Shown here: positions 1-6,495 of the stretch, piece by piece | Numbering within the stretch: position 1 is the stretch's first letter | Layout: every line of letters starts with the position of its first letter | Origin: an uncultured Muribaculaceae bacterium | GTDB taxonomy: Bacteria; Bacteroidota; Bacteroidia; Bacteroidales; Muribaculaceae | Direction: 5' to 3' | Assembly (NCBI GenBank): GCA_910584185.1 | Contig: CAJTYC010000065.1 | Coordinates: forward strand, 1-15,027 | DNA length: 15,027 nt | Program-made: the position numbers and the translations under genes | The notes under the pieces: model-generated | What the model saw: only the letters and a program-made list of their open reading frames with translations | Told to the model about the DNA's origin: nothing | Database searches by the model: none

Positions 1-68
1 ATGTGCCGATAGTTTTTAAGCGAGCTTACCTTAGAGGGACTTTTTCAGTGCCCTGCCTTTTGATAAGT

Positions 69-95
69 GTCAATATGTCAATATGTCAATATGTC
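69..95. repeat. Octamer tandem repeat, GTCAATAT x3 plus a partial unit
   Basis: Three direct copies of GTCAATAT followed by GTC, beginning at base 69. It lies 8 bases beyond the stop codon of the DUF4954 gene, in its 3' flank on the minus strand. The copies are perfect. No gene is visible in bases 1-102. Nearby there is only a short inverted repeat (TAAGC, GA, GCTTA at 17-28) and an imperfect stem at about 35-56, neither with a convincing U-tract. Confidence 0.85.
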
Positions 96-102
96 GTATT
101 AA

Positions 103-1854
103 TTACAGTGCCAGCATCGAGTTCTGGCTGTTGAGATCTTCGAGATAGCGGTTGCGGTCTTCCTCAATCATTTTGTCGAACTCCGACGAGTATTCTGCCA
201 CAATCTCAGGGCTTTTGCGCCATTTCTCTTCAAAGCGTGTGGCTATCCATGCTTTTTCGAGTTCGCGGTAGTTGGCATATGCCTCATCGAAAATTCCCTC
301 CATGCTCTCTATGCTGTCGCTCTCGAGAGCTCTTTGCAGTGCGGCTCTCGTGAGTGGGAGGCCGCCGAGGTCAACCCATTCCGATGGTTCCTCCTCTTTT
401 TTGTCGGGAAATGGCTCGTCACCAAGTCGCGTATGAAGATATTTGTTTATGGCAAGGGCGTATAGAAACTTAGCCCTCTCCAAGGCTGCGCGGGTAAACT
501 TCATCCCTTTGTAGCGGAGATAACGGTCATCGTCGGGCGGCATGGAGAGCAGTTTCTCAATTACTTCCGACGCCGAAAGCATCTTGTCGACAGTGGTAGG
601 ATTGAGCACGTCAAATATTATGCGGTCGTGAAGCTGCAGCTTGCGTTTAAGCCGGCGGTCGCGGGTGGGCCATTTCTGCTGGTCGCGCAGCAACCCGCAA
701 CTGCGCAGCATAGCTCCCGGCACTACCACCGTAGCTCCTTTCTCATCGCCAAAAAGATATGAGAACGGAAATTGTGAGGAGTCAGGATGTGTCTTATGTT
801 GCCCCATGAGTAGTGAAAAAGCACCGATTTTGGCACCGAGCATGAGATATGACGCGGAACTTGTCTTCACACCGCGTTCCAAAATGCCCCAGTGCACGGG
901 TCCGAGCTTGTACATATGGTTAGACTGGTTAGTGCCGCTACCGGCGTTCATAAACGATGTCTGGCAACCGATCAGCAGCGTGGATTTGTGCATACTCACA
1001 GTGTATGGCCCGGCAAATAGTGCGCATGCCTCGCCATTTTCGAGCGAACAGTTGGCGAAGAATAGCGAGTCGTGTGCAGTGAAGCCTTTTTCGATTATGG
1101 CCCCCTGGCCTATGTAGCAGTTGCGGATTATCGCACCGCTGTCGACCACACCATCCTCTATAATGAAGTTGGAGGCGTCAACGCCCGTGCCTACACGCGC
1201 AAGACTGCGTCCGGGAGCGGCATTGTTTATGATCATGCCGTCGGTCAACGACTCGGCGCCGCTCACGCGCACCTCACGTCCCACCACTACATTGTGGAGT
1301 GTGCCGGAATTCTCAACCACCGCATTTTCCCCTATCTCATGCCTCACATCGATGCTGTCGATATATTCTTCAAGAATGGGGGAGAAGTGTCTTTCTTTCC
1401 ATTTCGGCATACGTGCCATCAGCATGGCAGTTTGCACCGACATGCCTGGATATATCGTGACGCTTCGTGAACCCGTCTCATCGAGCACGCACACTTCTGT
1501 GCCTACACCGCATGTCGCCTCCGGTTCAAACTCAATTGTGCCGACATTCTCTATGCGTGCATGTGTACATATCTTGCAATTGCTTATGTGATTGTGTATG
1601 TTGCGTATGGTGGCGTGGTTAGCTATGACCACATTCTCAAGGCGAACATTTTCTATCACTGCGCCATGCTCGCCGTCGGTTAAGCCAATGCTTACCGCAT
1701 CGACAAACTCCACATTGCGTATCGCATTGAGGTCAGTGCCATCACAGATGCGCACTCTTGACCAATCTGCGGAGCGGCATCCATTTTTTTCAAGAATGCG
1801 GCGTTCCCACCAGTCAATAGGTCTACGTCGATTATCACTCATATATTCCAACAT
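103..1854 (-). CDS. DUF4954-family protein with left-handed beta-helix (hexapeptide) repeats
   Basis: The protein has 583 residues. The N-terminus (LEKNGCRSADW and following) and the long run of irregular hexapeptide-like repeats at about residues 40-330 (for example VVENSGTLHNVVVG, IIRNCYIGQGAIIEKG) resemble the Bacteroidota DUF4954 family. These repeats build a left-handed beta-helix like that of sugar-nucleotide acyltransferases and nucleotidyltransferases. The most conserved-looking block is about 285-390, with Asn, His and Gly rich stretches (NQSNHMYKLGPVHWG, GQHKTHPDSSQFPFSYL). About 200 C-terminal residues are helical and charged. No signal peptide is seen, so it is likely cytosolic. 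The substrate is unknown. It follows hflX on the same strand after 73 bases, mostly heptamer repeat. The start could instead be the Met at 1842, four codons in; neither has a clear ribosome binding site. Family assignment is from memory of the sequence pattern. Confidence 0.8.
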   Translation of the reverse strand: MLEYMSDNRRRPIDWWERRILEKNGCRSADWSRVRICDGTDLNAIRNVEFVDAVSIGLTDGEHGAVIENVRLENVVIANHATIRNIHNHISNCKICTHARIENVGTIEFEPEATCGVGTEVCVLDETGSRSVTIYPGMSVQTAMLMARMPKWKERHFSPILEEYIDSIDVRHEIGENAVVENSGTLHNVVVGREVRVSGAESLTDGMIINNAAPGRSLARVGTGVDASNFIIEDGVVDSGAIIRNCYIGQGAIIEKGFTAHDSLFFANCSLENGEACALFAGPYTVSMHKSTLLIGCQTSFMNAGSGTNQSNHMYKLGPVHWGILERGVKTSSASYLMLGAKIGAFSLLMGQHKTHPDSSQFPFSYLFGDEKGATVVVPGAMLRSCGLLRDQQKWPTRDRRLKRKLQLHDRIIFDVLNPTTVDKMLSASEVIEKLLSMPPDDDRYLRYKGMKFTRAALERAKFLYALAINKYLHTRLGDEPFPDKKEEEPSEWVDLGGLPLTRAALQRALESDSIESMEGIFDEAYANYRELEKAWIATRFEEKWRKSPEIVAEYSSEFDKMIEEDRNRYLEDLNSQNSMLAL

Positions 1855-1879
1855 AAATGAAATAAAAGCTCAGATTCTC

Positions 1880-1935
1880 TAATTCCTAATTCCTAACTCC
1901 TAATTCCTAATTCCTAATTCCTAACTCCTAATTCC
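1880..1935. repeat. Heptamer tandem repeat, eight TAAYTCC units
   Basis: Eight contiguous 7-bp units: TAATTCC, TAATTCC, TAACTCC, TAATTCC, TAATTCC, TAATTCC, TAACTCC, TAATTCC (GGAATTA/GGAGTTA on the minus strand). They fill most of the gap between hflX and the DUF4954 gene. The last units contain the hflX TAG stop (1928-1930) and its last codons. The only variation is T/C at the fourth base. Confidence 0.95.
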
Positions 1936-3157
1936 CAAACTCCTCTTCATCATATTTCTGATAGAGGAAGTCATTGTAAGGGAAGCGTTGCGTGTGGATT
2001 TCGAGAGCTTTCTGATAGAGCATCTGCTTGAGTTCTTCGATATTGATGCGTTCCTTAGCTGAGATGAACACACAATTGTTGTTCATTTTGCTCATCCACA
2101 TATTGCGAAACTCTTCAAGCGGTATGTTCTCACGCGTGCGTGGGGTAAGGTCATCGGGATCTTTGGGAGTATAGGTAAAGGCATCAATCTTGTTGAATAC
2201 CATTATCATAGGTTTGTCGGCAGCCCCACACACCTCATTGAGTGTCTTATTGACAACTTCAATCTGCTCCTCAAAGTTAGGGTGGCTGACATCCACCACA
2301 TGCACGAGCACATCGGCCTCGCGCACCTCATCGAGCGTCGACTTGAAAGAGTCTACAAGGTGACTCGGCAGTTTGCGGATAAACCCTACGGTGTCGGTAA
2401 GCAAGAATGGCAGATTCTCTATCACCACCTTGCGCACCGTGGTGTCGAGTGTGGCGAAAAGCTTATTCTCGGCAAACACCTCGCTCTTGCTCAGCAAGTT
2501 CATGATTGTAGATTTGCCCACATTGGTGTAGCCCACCAAGGCCACGCGTGTGAGTTTGCCACGGTTTTTGCGCTGCACCACCTTCTGCTTGTCGATTGCC
2601 ACAAGCTCCTCCTTGAGACGCGATATCTTGTCGAGTATGATTCGGCGGTCGGTCTCAATCTGAGTCTCACCGGGTCCGCGCATACCGATACCTCCTCGCT
2701 GACGCTCCAGGTGTGTCCACATGCGGGTGAGTCGCGGCAGCAGGTATTGATATTGCGCGAGCTCAACCTGCGTGCGTGCAGTAGCAGTCTGCGCACGCTT
2801 CGCGAAGATGTCGAGTATCAGGCTCGTGCGGTCAAGTATCTTGACCTTTAGCTCTTTCTCTATATTGGCCACCTGTTTCGACGAGAGTTCGTCGTCAAAT
2901 ATCACAAGCCCGATTTCGTTATCCTCCACATACTGGCGCAGCTCATCGAGCTTGCCCGTGCCCACATAAGTGCGCGGGTTGGGATAATCGAGCTTTTGCG
3001 TAAACCGTGCCACGGTCTCAGCTCCGGCCGTGTCGGCGAGAAATGCCAGCTCGTCGAGATATTCCTCGGTCTTGGCCTCATCCTGGTTCTTTGTGATGAG
3101 GCCTACGAGCACTGTCTTCTCGTTTTGCTCCTTATTTATAATGTTGTCTTCAATCAT
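1928..3157 (-). CDS. hflX: Ribosome-associated GTPase HflX
   Basis: The protein has 409 residues, the usual HflX length. HflX is a cytosolic GTPase that binds the 50S subunit and splits stalled or stressed ribosomes. Visible features: an N-terminal HflX domain (about 15-110), a long helical middle domain ending in the family signature GIGMRGPGETQIETDRR (156-172), then the G domain with the P-loop GYTNVGKS (209-216), switch I LFATLDTT (233-240), DTVGFI (255-260), NKID (322-325) and a G5-like FISAKE near 370. The C-terminal tail is short. The start ATG gives a full N-terminal domain. The last codons and stop lie in the heptamer array, so changes in repeat number would leave the protein unchanged. 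No obvious TAnnTTTG promoter lies directly upstream; it may be read through from the OmpH-like gene or use a weak promoter in 3158-3276. Confidence 0.95.
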   Translation of the reverse strand: MIEDNIINKEQNEKTVLVGLITKNQDEAKTEEYLDELAFLADTAGAETVARFTQKLDYPNPRTYVGTGKLDELRQYVEDNEIGLVIFDDELSSKQVANIEKELKVKILDRTSLILDIFAKRAQTATARTQVELAQYQYLLPRLTRMWTHLERQRGGIGMRGPGETQIETDRRIILDKISRLKEELVAIDKQKVVQRKNRGKLTRVALVGYTNVGKSTIMNLLSKSEVFAENKLFATLDTTVRKVVIENLPFLLTDTVGFIRKLPSHLVDSFKSTLDEVREADVLVHVVDVSHPNFEEQIEVVNKTLNEVCGAADKPMIMVFNKIDAFTYTPKDPDDLTPRTRENIPLEEFRNMWMSKMNNNCVFISAKERINIEELKQMLYQKALEIHTQRFPYNDFLYQKYDEEEFGN

Positions 3158-3178
3158 CTCTATTCATCTTGTTATAAA

Positions 3179-3207
3179 GAATGGGAACGCGATGTGCGCC
3201 CCCATTC
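3179..3207 (-). terminator. Probable terminator of the OmpH-like gene
   Basis: GAATGGG (3179-3185) pairs with CCCATTC (3201-3207), and inside it GCG (3189-3191) pairs with CGC (3197-3199). Read on the minus strand, the stem is followed by TTTATAAC. The structure sits between the OmpH-like gene and hflX, so it may only partly terminate or may shape the hflX leader. Confidence 0.5.
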
Positions 3208-3217
3208 TATTAACAAA

Positions 3218-3233
3218 CCGAAAAGCGTTTCGG
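3218..3233 (-). terminator. Second small hairpin between the OmpH-like gene and hflX
   Basis: CCGAAA (3218-3223) and TTTCGG (3228-3233) form a 6-bp stem with a 4-base loop. On the minus strand it is followed by TTTGTTAATAG, a weak U-tract. Next to it is the 13-base inverted repeat AACCTTTAAGGTT at 3244-3256. Either could help end transcription of the OmpH-like gene. Confidence 0.35.
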
Positions 3234-3276
3234 ATTTATCATTAACCTTTAAGGTTCACTCCTTCACTTTTTCGGA

Positions 3277-3879
3277 TTATTTCTTCACCTTGTTATAGCG
3301 GGCGTTGAGGCCTTCCACTACCTCGTCTGTGATGTCGAGCGCGGGGTTGATGTAGAGGGTGGCACCCTTGAAGAGAATCGCATCATAGCCGCGTGTCTTG
3401 TTGTAGTCGGTTATGAAAGCGTTGATTGAGTCGTTGATTGTCTTCTGGGCCTGGTCGGCAGCTTTGGCTATGTTGCTCTGGAGGCTCTGCATGCTCTGCT
3501 GTGCGGCATTCTGCATGTTGGCCATGGTCTGCTCATCCTGCTTGTAGGAGGCTTCTGAGAGATAGCCGTTGTTCTGCATCTTGTTCTGCACCGTGGTCGC
3601 GAAGTTCTGGATCTTGTTCTGATGCTGGCGCATCTGGCTCTCCGCGTTATTTTGCATGCGGAGCATCTCTTCATTATAATCTTTGGCCAAGTTGTAACGG
3701 CTCAAGATTGTGTCGAGATCCACATAGCGATAATTGGGCAGGTTCTGCATCGTTTTCTCACTCTTTGCCTTGGTGGCAGCCGGCTTGGCCTCCTGCTTGT
3801 TGCTGTCGCACGAAGCTGCGCCTGCCAGCATCATGCCGGCCATGGCCAGTGAGGTGAGGGTTGCGTAGGTCTTATTCAT
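3277..3879 (-). CDS. OmpH/Skp-like periplasmic chaperone, predicted lipoprotein
   Basis: The protein has 200 residues. An N-terminal hydrophobic segment ends in a relaxed lipobox (GAASC, Cys24), so it is probably a lipoprotein exported by Sec. After a short linker, YRYVDLDTILSRYNLAKDYNEEM (about 50-72) is the typical first beta-strand and helix of OmpH/Skp proteins. A Gln/Asn/Met-rich coiled coil covers about 65-150, the tentacle region. The C-terminal strand YDAILFKGATLYINPALDITDEVVEGLN closes the OmpH fold. Skp-type proteins hold unfolded outer-membrane proteins in the periplasm; lipidated versions are common in Bacteroidales. It follows the small membrane ORF by 8 bases and is probably co-transcribed with it. 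Confidence 0.85.
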   Translation of the reverse strand: MNKTYATLTSLAMAGMMLAGAASCDSNKQEAKPAATKAKSEKTMQNLPNYRYVDLDTILSRYNLAKDYNEEMLRMQNNAESQMRQHQNKIQNFATTVQNKMQNNGYLSEASYKQDEQTMANMQNAAQQSMQSLQSNIAKAADQAQKTINDSINAFITDYNKTRGYDAILFKGATLYINPALDITDEVVEGLNARYNKVKK

Positions 3880-3887
3880 TTTACAGG

Positions 3888-4034
3888 TTAGATATTTGTC
3901 TTCTGAGTCTTACGTCGGGGTGCGGGTTGGTGATGGCACGCATGTTTGGGCCCACCTTTGCTCCCACCGAAGCAAAAGTAAAGCAAAAGTAATGTAATTC
4001 CCAGTAATATTATAATGAGAAGCGTTATTTTCAC
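3888..4034 (-). CDS. Small single-pass membrane peptide, hypothetical
   Basis: A 48-codon ORF from a GTG at 4034. It encodes VKITLLIIILLGITLLLLYFCF, a clear transmembrane helix, followed by a basic Gly, His and Pro rich tail ending KTQKTNI. The frame stays open upstream to an ATG at 4196, but the TAAATTTG promoter box at 4077-4084 lies inside that longer frame, so I prefer the downstream GTG; no ATG exists between. It ends 8 bases before the OmpH-like gene. No family recognised. That the hydrophobic stretch is in frame and placed as a leader gene supports it, but no homology is available to confirm translation. Confidence 0.45.
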   Translation of the reverse strand: MKITLLIIILLGITLLLLYFCFGGSKGGPKHACHHQPAPRRKTQKTNI

Positions 4035-4076
4035 TTTTTTTAATAATTCAAGGGCCTTTTCTCCCTTAGTTTGCTG

Positions 4077-4084
4077 CAAATTTA
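4077..4084 (-). promoter_or_regulatory. Bacteroidota -7 box, minus strand
   Basis: TAAATTTG on the minus strand matches TAnnTTTG exactly. Transcription would begin near 4070, about 35 bases before the small ORF's GTG and ahead of the OmpH-like gene. A good -33 TTTG at the usual distance is not evident. Confidence 0.55.
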
Positions 4085-4127
4085 GTGAAAATTTCTCAAT
4101 TATTGATGTTATATAAGAAGATTTTGC

Positions 4128-4135
4128 TAACTTTG
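4128..4135 (+). promoter_or_regulatory. Bacteroidota -7 box for the pepD operon
   Basis: TAACTTTG matches TAnnTTTG exactly, with TTG at 4103-4105 as a possible -33 element (22-base spacer). The start would fall near 4142, leaving a leader of about 138 bases before the pepD start. It stands back to back with the minus-strand box at 4077-4084, so the two operons share about 40 bp of control region. Confidence 0.6.
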
Positions 4136-4279
4136 GAAAACTTATAGGGTCTTCGTGCCTTGGCGGTCGCGCGTCATGAGGGTAGTTTGCCTGCATCGTT
4201 TATGGCGTTGACGTGCTGCTGCGAGTATGAAAACCTCGTGTAGTTAACCTGTTTAGACAATTTTTAAAATTTAATAGTT

Positions 4280-5737
4280 ATGGAAGTTAAAGATCTCAAA
4301 CCTGAGTTGATCTGGAAATGTTTTGATGAAGTCACCAAGGTGCCCCGCCCGTCGTGTCATGAGGAGCAGATTCGTGATTTCCTTTTGAAGTTTGCCGCCG
4401 ACCATGGCATCGAGGCCAAAACCGACAAGGTGGGCAATGTGGTGATGAAGAAAGCCGCCACCCCCGGTCATGAGAATGCGCCTGTGGTGATTCTGCAAGC
4501 TCATATGGACATGGTGGCCGAGAAAAATGGCGATTGTGATCATGACTTCCTCAAGGACCCCATCGAGACTTATGTGGATGGCGATTGGGTAAAGGCCAAG
4601 GGTACGACTCTCGGTGCTGATAATGGTATAGGTGTGGCTGCTGCTATGGCTGCCATGATCGATAAGGACCTTGTGCATGGCCCGCTGGAGGCTCTTTTTA
4701 CTGTCAATGAGGAAATTGGTCTCGAAGGAGCCCAGAACCTTGGCAAGGATATGGTGTCAGGCTCCATCCTTATAAACATGGACTCTGAAGATGACGGCGA
4801 GATATTCGTGGGTTGTGCCGGTGGCATCGACACCACTGCCGATTTCACATACCAGCGCAGCTTCACACCTGAAAATTTCGTGTATATGCGCGTGTCTGTG
4901 TCCGGTCTGCTCGGAGGTCACTCAGGTTCCGACATAAATCTCGGTCGTGCCAATGCCAACAAGATTATAGCTCGTTTCATATGGGAGTGCTCTCAGAGAT
5001 GGGATATTACCGTTTGCGAGATTGAAGGTGGCAATCTGCGTAATGCAATCCCGCGTGAGGCTCATGCAGTCTTCGGTGTGCATAGCAGCCATCACGAGGA
5101 GCTCAAGCATCACCTTAAGAAGTATTATCAGGAAATTCTCAATGAGTATTCAGGCATTGAACCTTCAATGGAATTCAAGATTGAGAACTGTGACCGTCCG
5201 GAATATTGCATAGATTCACGCACTTCGCTCGCGCTCGTACGCAGCATTTATTCCGCACCTCACGGTGTTTACTCCATGAGCCGCGATCTCGAAGGTCTGG
5301 TGGAAACTTCGACCAACCTCGCTGCCGTGAAGATGATCGACAATGATAAGGTGCGTATCACCACTTCGCAGCGTTCGTCAGTCGAAAGCCGCAAGAACGA
5401 TATCGCAGGTCAGGTGGAGGCTCACTTCCAGCTTGCCGGCGCCACTGTGACTCACAGTGACGGTTATCCCGGCTGGGCTCCCAACATGCAGTCGCCCATC
5501 ATGAAGATTTCGGCTGATGCTTACGAGGAACTCTTCGGTGTGCGTCCGGCCATAAAGGCTATTCATGCCGGTCTGGAGTGCGGTCTTTTCCTCACCAAGC
5601 ATCCTAATCTTGACATGGTGAGCTTCGGCCCGACTATGACCGGTGTGCACTCTCCCGATGAGCAGCTCCTTATTCCTACCGTAGAAAAATTCTGGCGTCA
5701 CTTGGCACGTGTGCTTGAAAAAGTGGCTCAGTCATGA
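4280..5737 (+). CDS. pepD: Aminoacyl-histidine dipeptidase (PepD, M20 family), copy 1
   Basis: The protein has 485 residues, the full length for PepD. It is a cytosolic two-metal peptidase that hydrolyses dipeptides, often Xaa-His. All expected metal and catalytic residues are present: H75 and D77 in AHMDMVAE, bridging D114 in LGADNG, base E144 and ligand E145 in NEEIGLEG, D168 in NMDSE, and the C-terminal ligand H457 in VHSPDE. The lid-domain motif GGHSG is at 212-216. There is no signal peptide. Its stop overlaps the next start (ATGA at 5734-5737), suggesting translational coupling to the muramidase. A second, gap-free paralogue follows at 6496; by my count 111 of the first 180 residues are identical. 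The substrate range of this copy cannot be told from sequence. Confidence 0.93.
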   Translation: MEVKDLKPELIWKCFDEVTKVPRPSCHEEQIRDFLLKFAADHGIEAKTDKVGNVVMKKAATPGHENAPVVILQAHMDMVAEKNGDCDHDFLKDPIETYVDGDWVKAKGTTLGADNGIGVAAAMAAMIDKDLVHGPLEALFTVNEEIGLEGAQNLGKDMVSGSILINMDSEDDGEIFVGCAGGIDTTADFTYQRSFTPENFVYMRVSVSGLLGGHSGSDINLGRANANKIIARFIWECSQRWDITVCEIEGGNLRNAIPREAHAVFGVHSSHHEELKHHLKKYYQEILNEYSGIEPSMEFKIENCDRPEYCIDSRTSLALVRSIYSAPHGVYSMSRDLEGLVETSTNLAAVKMIDNDKVRITTSQRSSVESRKNDIAGQVEAHFQLAGATVTHSDGYPGWAPNMQSPIMKISADAYEELFGVRPAIKAIHAGLECGLFLTKHPNLDMVSFGPTMTGVHSPDEQLLIPTVEKFWRHLARVLEKVAQS

Positions 5738-6468
5738 GGCTTTCCGCTGCATTGCTCCTGTCCGCAATAATTTGGACAGGGGCTGCTTGCGGCCAATCAT
5801 CGTCAGGCTCTCCGACTCAGGTGACTGATGACTCTGCCGCAGCCGACAGTCTGCGTGTAGCATCCTTTCCTGTTGATTCAGTGCCCGCTGCCGATGCTGA
5901 AAACCGATATTCAAAACTTTCTGATGAAGATTTTCGCATTGTGGCAGAAGAACTCGGGGTGGAAGTGGCTGCCATCAAGGCTGTGGTGCTTATCGAAGCC
6001 GGAAAGCAGATGAAAGGCTTTTATGCCCCCGGGGTGCCTGTGGTCAATTTCGATAATGCGATGTACCGTAAGTGCATCGCCAAGGCTAAAGGTTGCAAGG
6101 GCGACAAGGAGGCCAAGATGCCGTCAGGACTTACAGGTTATGCCCAACGCGAATGGCAACTCCTCACCAATGCACGGCGCAAGAATAAGGATGCCGCAAA
6201 TATGGGCACGTTCTGGGGAATGTTCCAGATAGGAGGTTTTAACTACAAGGCGTGTGGTTGTCGCACCATAGATGAAATGGTGGAGCTTATGTCGAAGTCC
6301 GAGTTCTCTCAGCTCGAGCTTTTTGCAAAGTTTATCACCAATTCCGGAATGCTGGCCGACCTGAAGGCAAAGAATTGGGCCGGATTCGCACGTAAGTTCA
6401 ACGGCGCAAGCTACGCCCGTCGTGGCTATCACACCCGCATGGCAGCGGCTTACAAGAAGTTTAAGTAA
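5734..6468 (+). CDS. N-acetylmuramidase-domain lipoprotein (PF11860/DUF3380-like)
   Basis: The protein has 244 residues. An N-terminal signal ends in a relaxed lipobox (TGAAC, Cys19), followed by a Ser, Ala and Asp rich linker to about residue 60, so a surface or periplasmic lipoprotein is likely. The rest resembles the phage-lysin-type N-acetylmuramidase domain: the helix VAEELGVEVAAIKAVVLIEAG with the likely catalytic Glu88, NMGTFWGMFQIGGFNYKACG (156-175), and the C-terminal NGASYARRGYHTRMAAAYKKF. The family would cleave the peptidoglycan glycan strand. Where I recall an F-E-R-H motif in relatives, this protein has F-D-N-A (106-109). It overlaps pepD copy 1 by four bases and is 27 bases before pepD copy 2, so all three are probably one operon. 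Role inferred: cell-wall remodelling. Confidence 0.75.
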   Translation: MRLSAALLLSAIIWTGAACGQSSSGSPTQVTDDSAAADSLRVASFPVDSVPAADAENRYSKLSDEDFRIVAEELGVEVAAIKAVVLIEAGKQMKGFYAPGVPVVNFDNAMYRKCIAKAKGCKGDKEAKMPSGLTGYAQREWQLLTNARRKNKDAANMGTFWGMFQIGGFNYKACGCRTIDEMVELMSKSEFSQLELFAKFITNSGMLADLKAKNWAGFARKFNGASYARRGYHTRMAAAYKKFK

Positions 6469-6495
6469 TAGAATTTAAAATTTAATTTAAGATAT

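Noticed and set aside
641..1591. Overlapping plus-strand frames opposite the DUF4954 gene
   Set aside because: Low-complexity shadows of a GC-richer coding sequence; the minus strand has the coherent hexapeptide-repeat protein.
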